Assembly: GCF_002127325.2 (NCBI RefSeq) | Contig: NC_035433.2 | Location: 90,908,033-90,972,032 of the forward strand | Reading direction: 5' to 3' | Length of the DNA: 64,000 nucleotides | Origin: Helianthus annuus | Taxonomy: Eukaryota > Streptophyta > Magnoliopsida > Asterales > Asteraceae | Shown here: positions 62,704 to 64,000 of the stretch, piece after piece | Position numbering within the stretch: position 1 is the first letter of the stretch | Layout of the letters: each line of letters starts with the position of its first letter | Program-made: the position numbers and the translations under genes | The notes under the pieces: generated by a model | The model's database searches: none | Told to the model about the DNA's origin: nothing | The model's input: the letters and a program-made list of their open reading frames with translations, nothing else

Positions 62704-64000
62704 TGTCACACCCCAACCAATGGCGGAATCATCGGGGCGCGGCACTGAGCGAAACAGATTGTCCAGAAGTTTCCATAACAATTATCATTACCATTCAATT
62801 TAAAGTAACATGTCCCATACCATGTCTCAAAAGGTAAACAAATTGTTACAGACAAATTCTAGGCAAATAGTTCTATTCCGACAACTCAGATTTTCAAATA
62901 GAGCAATTGTTTATCTGCTTCTAGAGACTCTTGGTTACATTAGTACAGACAACTATTTGTTGGCCTCTAGAAACTTATTATAGCCTCGCTTTCCTAGCAG
63001 CTAAGCATCCTAAAAACCTGTCACATACGTTAAAGTAAAAGTCAATACACATAGTGTAAAGGTGAGCATACAAGTTTGATAGTAGCATATAGAGTTCGAA
63101 ATAGTTTATGTATAACCATCACGTACACAGAGGAAAACGAAGCATGTTAATTATCAACATGGATCTATCGATACCAATGACTGCGGGTTGACTGCCCAAG
63201 GCAGTTCGTAATACATGATCACCACCGTAATCCATGCAAATAATTGTCCTTAACAACCCCCGTGTGAACGGGTGCTGAGTCCAAACTATAGTACCATCGT
63301 CGTTAAGGCAGGTAGACAGCATTCCACGTGTAAACATAACAACAAGCATTCATTTAGTCACGTAATACATGCAGTAACGGTTAGCATTTAAAGCATTGCG
63401 TAGTGTGTTCGATTGTAATTTTGTATATGTAACGTATGTAACACTCAAAAGTGCATAAAGCAAAAAGGGATCGAGTATACTCACAGCGGTTGGATGGATT
63501 AAAAGGAGCGCTTGAGAGTAGGGTTAGGCTGATCAGAACGTTAACATAACGATAAGTGACGCGTAAGACGAGAAATAGCGCTGATGGGTCGAATGGTAGT
63601 TCGGTGGGATGGTAATCCGATCGGATGGTCAATTCGTGCGGATAACAATCCGTTTGGATGGTTATCCGGTCGGACAGTAGTCCGGTCGGATGACTATTCG
63701 AGTGGATTGTTTCTTCCTATGAGAAGGATGTGTTTGTGTATGATGGTTTGACTTTTGAAGTTTTTGTTGTAGCATTTGAAAAACATTGAAGTATCTCTAC
63801 CCTTCAGCTCGGTCGATCGGTCGGTTGTCCAATCGGACAAAAATCCGGTAGGTTGACACTTCAGTGAGGACAAGTTCACAGCCGGTTGTCACTCAATCGG
63901 ACAGCAGTCCGGTCGGGTGGCATCTCTAAGTGCATTGAACATGTCAAAAAATCGATTACGTGTTAAAGTCAAGTATCTCATGATCCAAAGAGTAATTCGG
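62704..64000 (-). mobile_element. Ty3/gypsy LTR running off the window
   Basis: Starts TGTCACACCCCAACCAATGG on the plus strand, which is the LTR 3' terminus on the minus strand. It is the same family as 30154-33501: shared phrases include GGCACTGAGCGAAACAGATT, ACTGCGGGTTGACTGCCCAA, GGGATCGAGTATACTCACAG and GATCGG-rich repeats. The other end lies outside, so solo LTR versus complete element cannot be decided. TGATT (62699-62703) would be its left duplication. Confidence 0.85.

Overview
This is plant nuclear DNA: AT-rich, with intron-containing genes and dense, nested transposable elements. Chromodomain-bearing Ty3/gypsy elements with LTRs of 2.3 to 4.0 kb, an Au-type SINE and Helitrons ending in CTAG/CTAA suggest a eudicot, and the repeat style fits Asteraceae best. 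The family is an inference and I do not name a species.

Only one gene looks intact: a seven-exon bHLH transcription factor gene on the minus strand (9647-12321). All splice sites are GT-AG and the frame closes to 434 codons. A second host-type gene, a FAR1/FHY3-like (Mutator-transposase-derived) gene on the minus strand, spans about 41858-57228, and possibly to 61856. It is a pseudogene: it has frameshifts and an in-frame stop, a nearly complete 12.6-kb Ty3/gypsy retrotransposon sits in one exon, and a 4.0-kb solo LTR sits just upstream of the second exon.

Layout. 1-9600: an Au-like SINE, a non-autonomous MULE with an internal minisatellite (9-bp target duplication), a Harbinger ORF1-like pseudogene split by a 2.3-kb solo LTR (duplication ACGAC), two hAT MITEs with 8-bp duplications, and a palindromic MULE MITE with a 9-bp duplication. 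9647-12500: the bHLH gene. 13000-23850: a LINE tail, Helitron 3' ends, a larger MULE-type foldback, a SINE-like element and other foldbacks. 23854-26150: a 5'-truncated L1-type LINE (minus). 26300-27100: G-rich degenerate repeats and a hexanucleotide microsatellite. 27635-34335: a four-level nest (pogo-like element inside a chimeric Ty3/gypsy element inside a foldback element inside another MITE). 36112-39158: a degenerate PIF/Harbinger element (TTA duplication) broken by a Helitron. 40450-61900: the FAR1-like locus and its insertions. 62704-64000: an LTR running off the window.

The layers give an order of events. Older DNA transposons and a FAR1-like gene were broken by LTR elements. Some of these recombined to solo LTRs, while the insertion at 43050 is recent (its LTRs differ at only about 14 sites in 3.7 kb). 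I found no gene cluster, CRISPR array or new enzymatic system. The most unusual unexplained signals are short motifs scattered through non-coding DNA (CATGCGA at the FAR1-like locus, TGGCGTTT at 62290-62670) and the chimeric structure of the element at 28287-33501.
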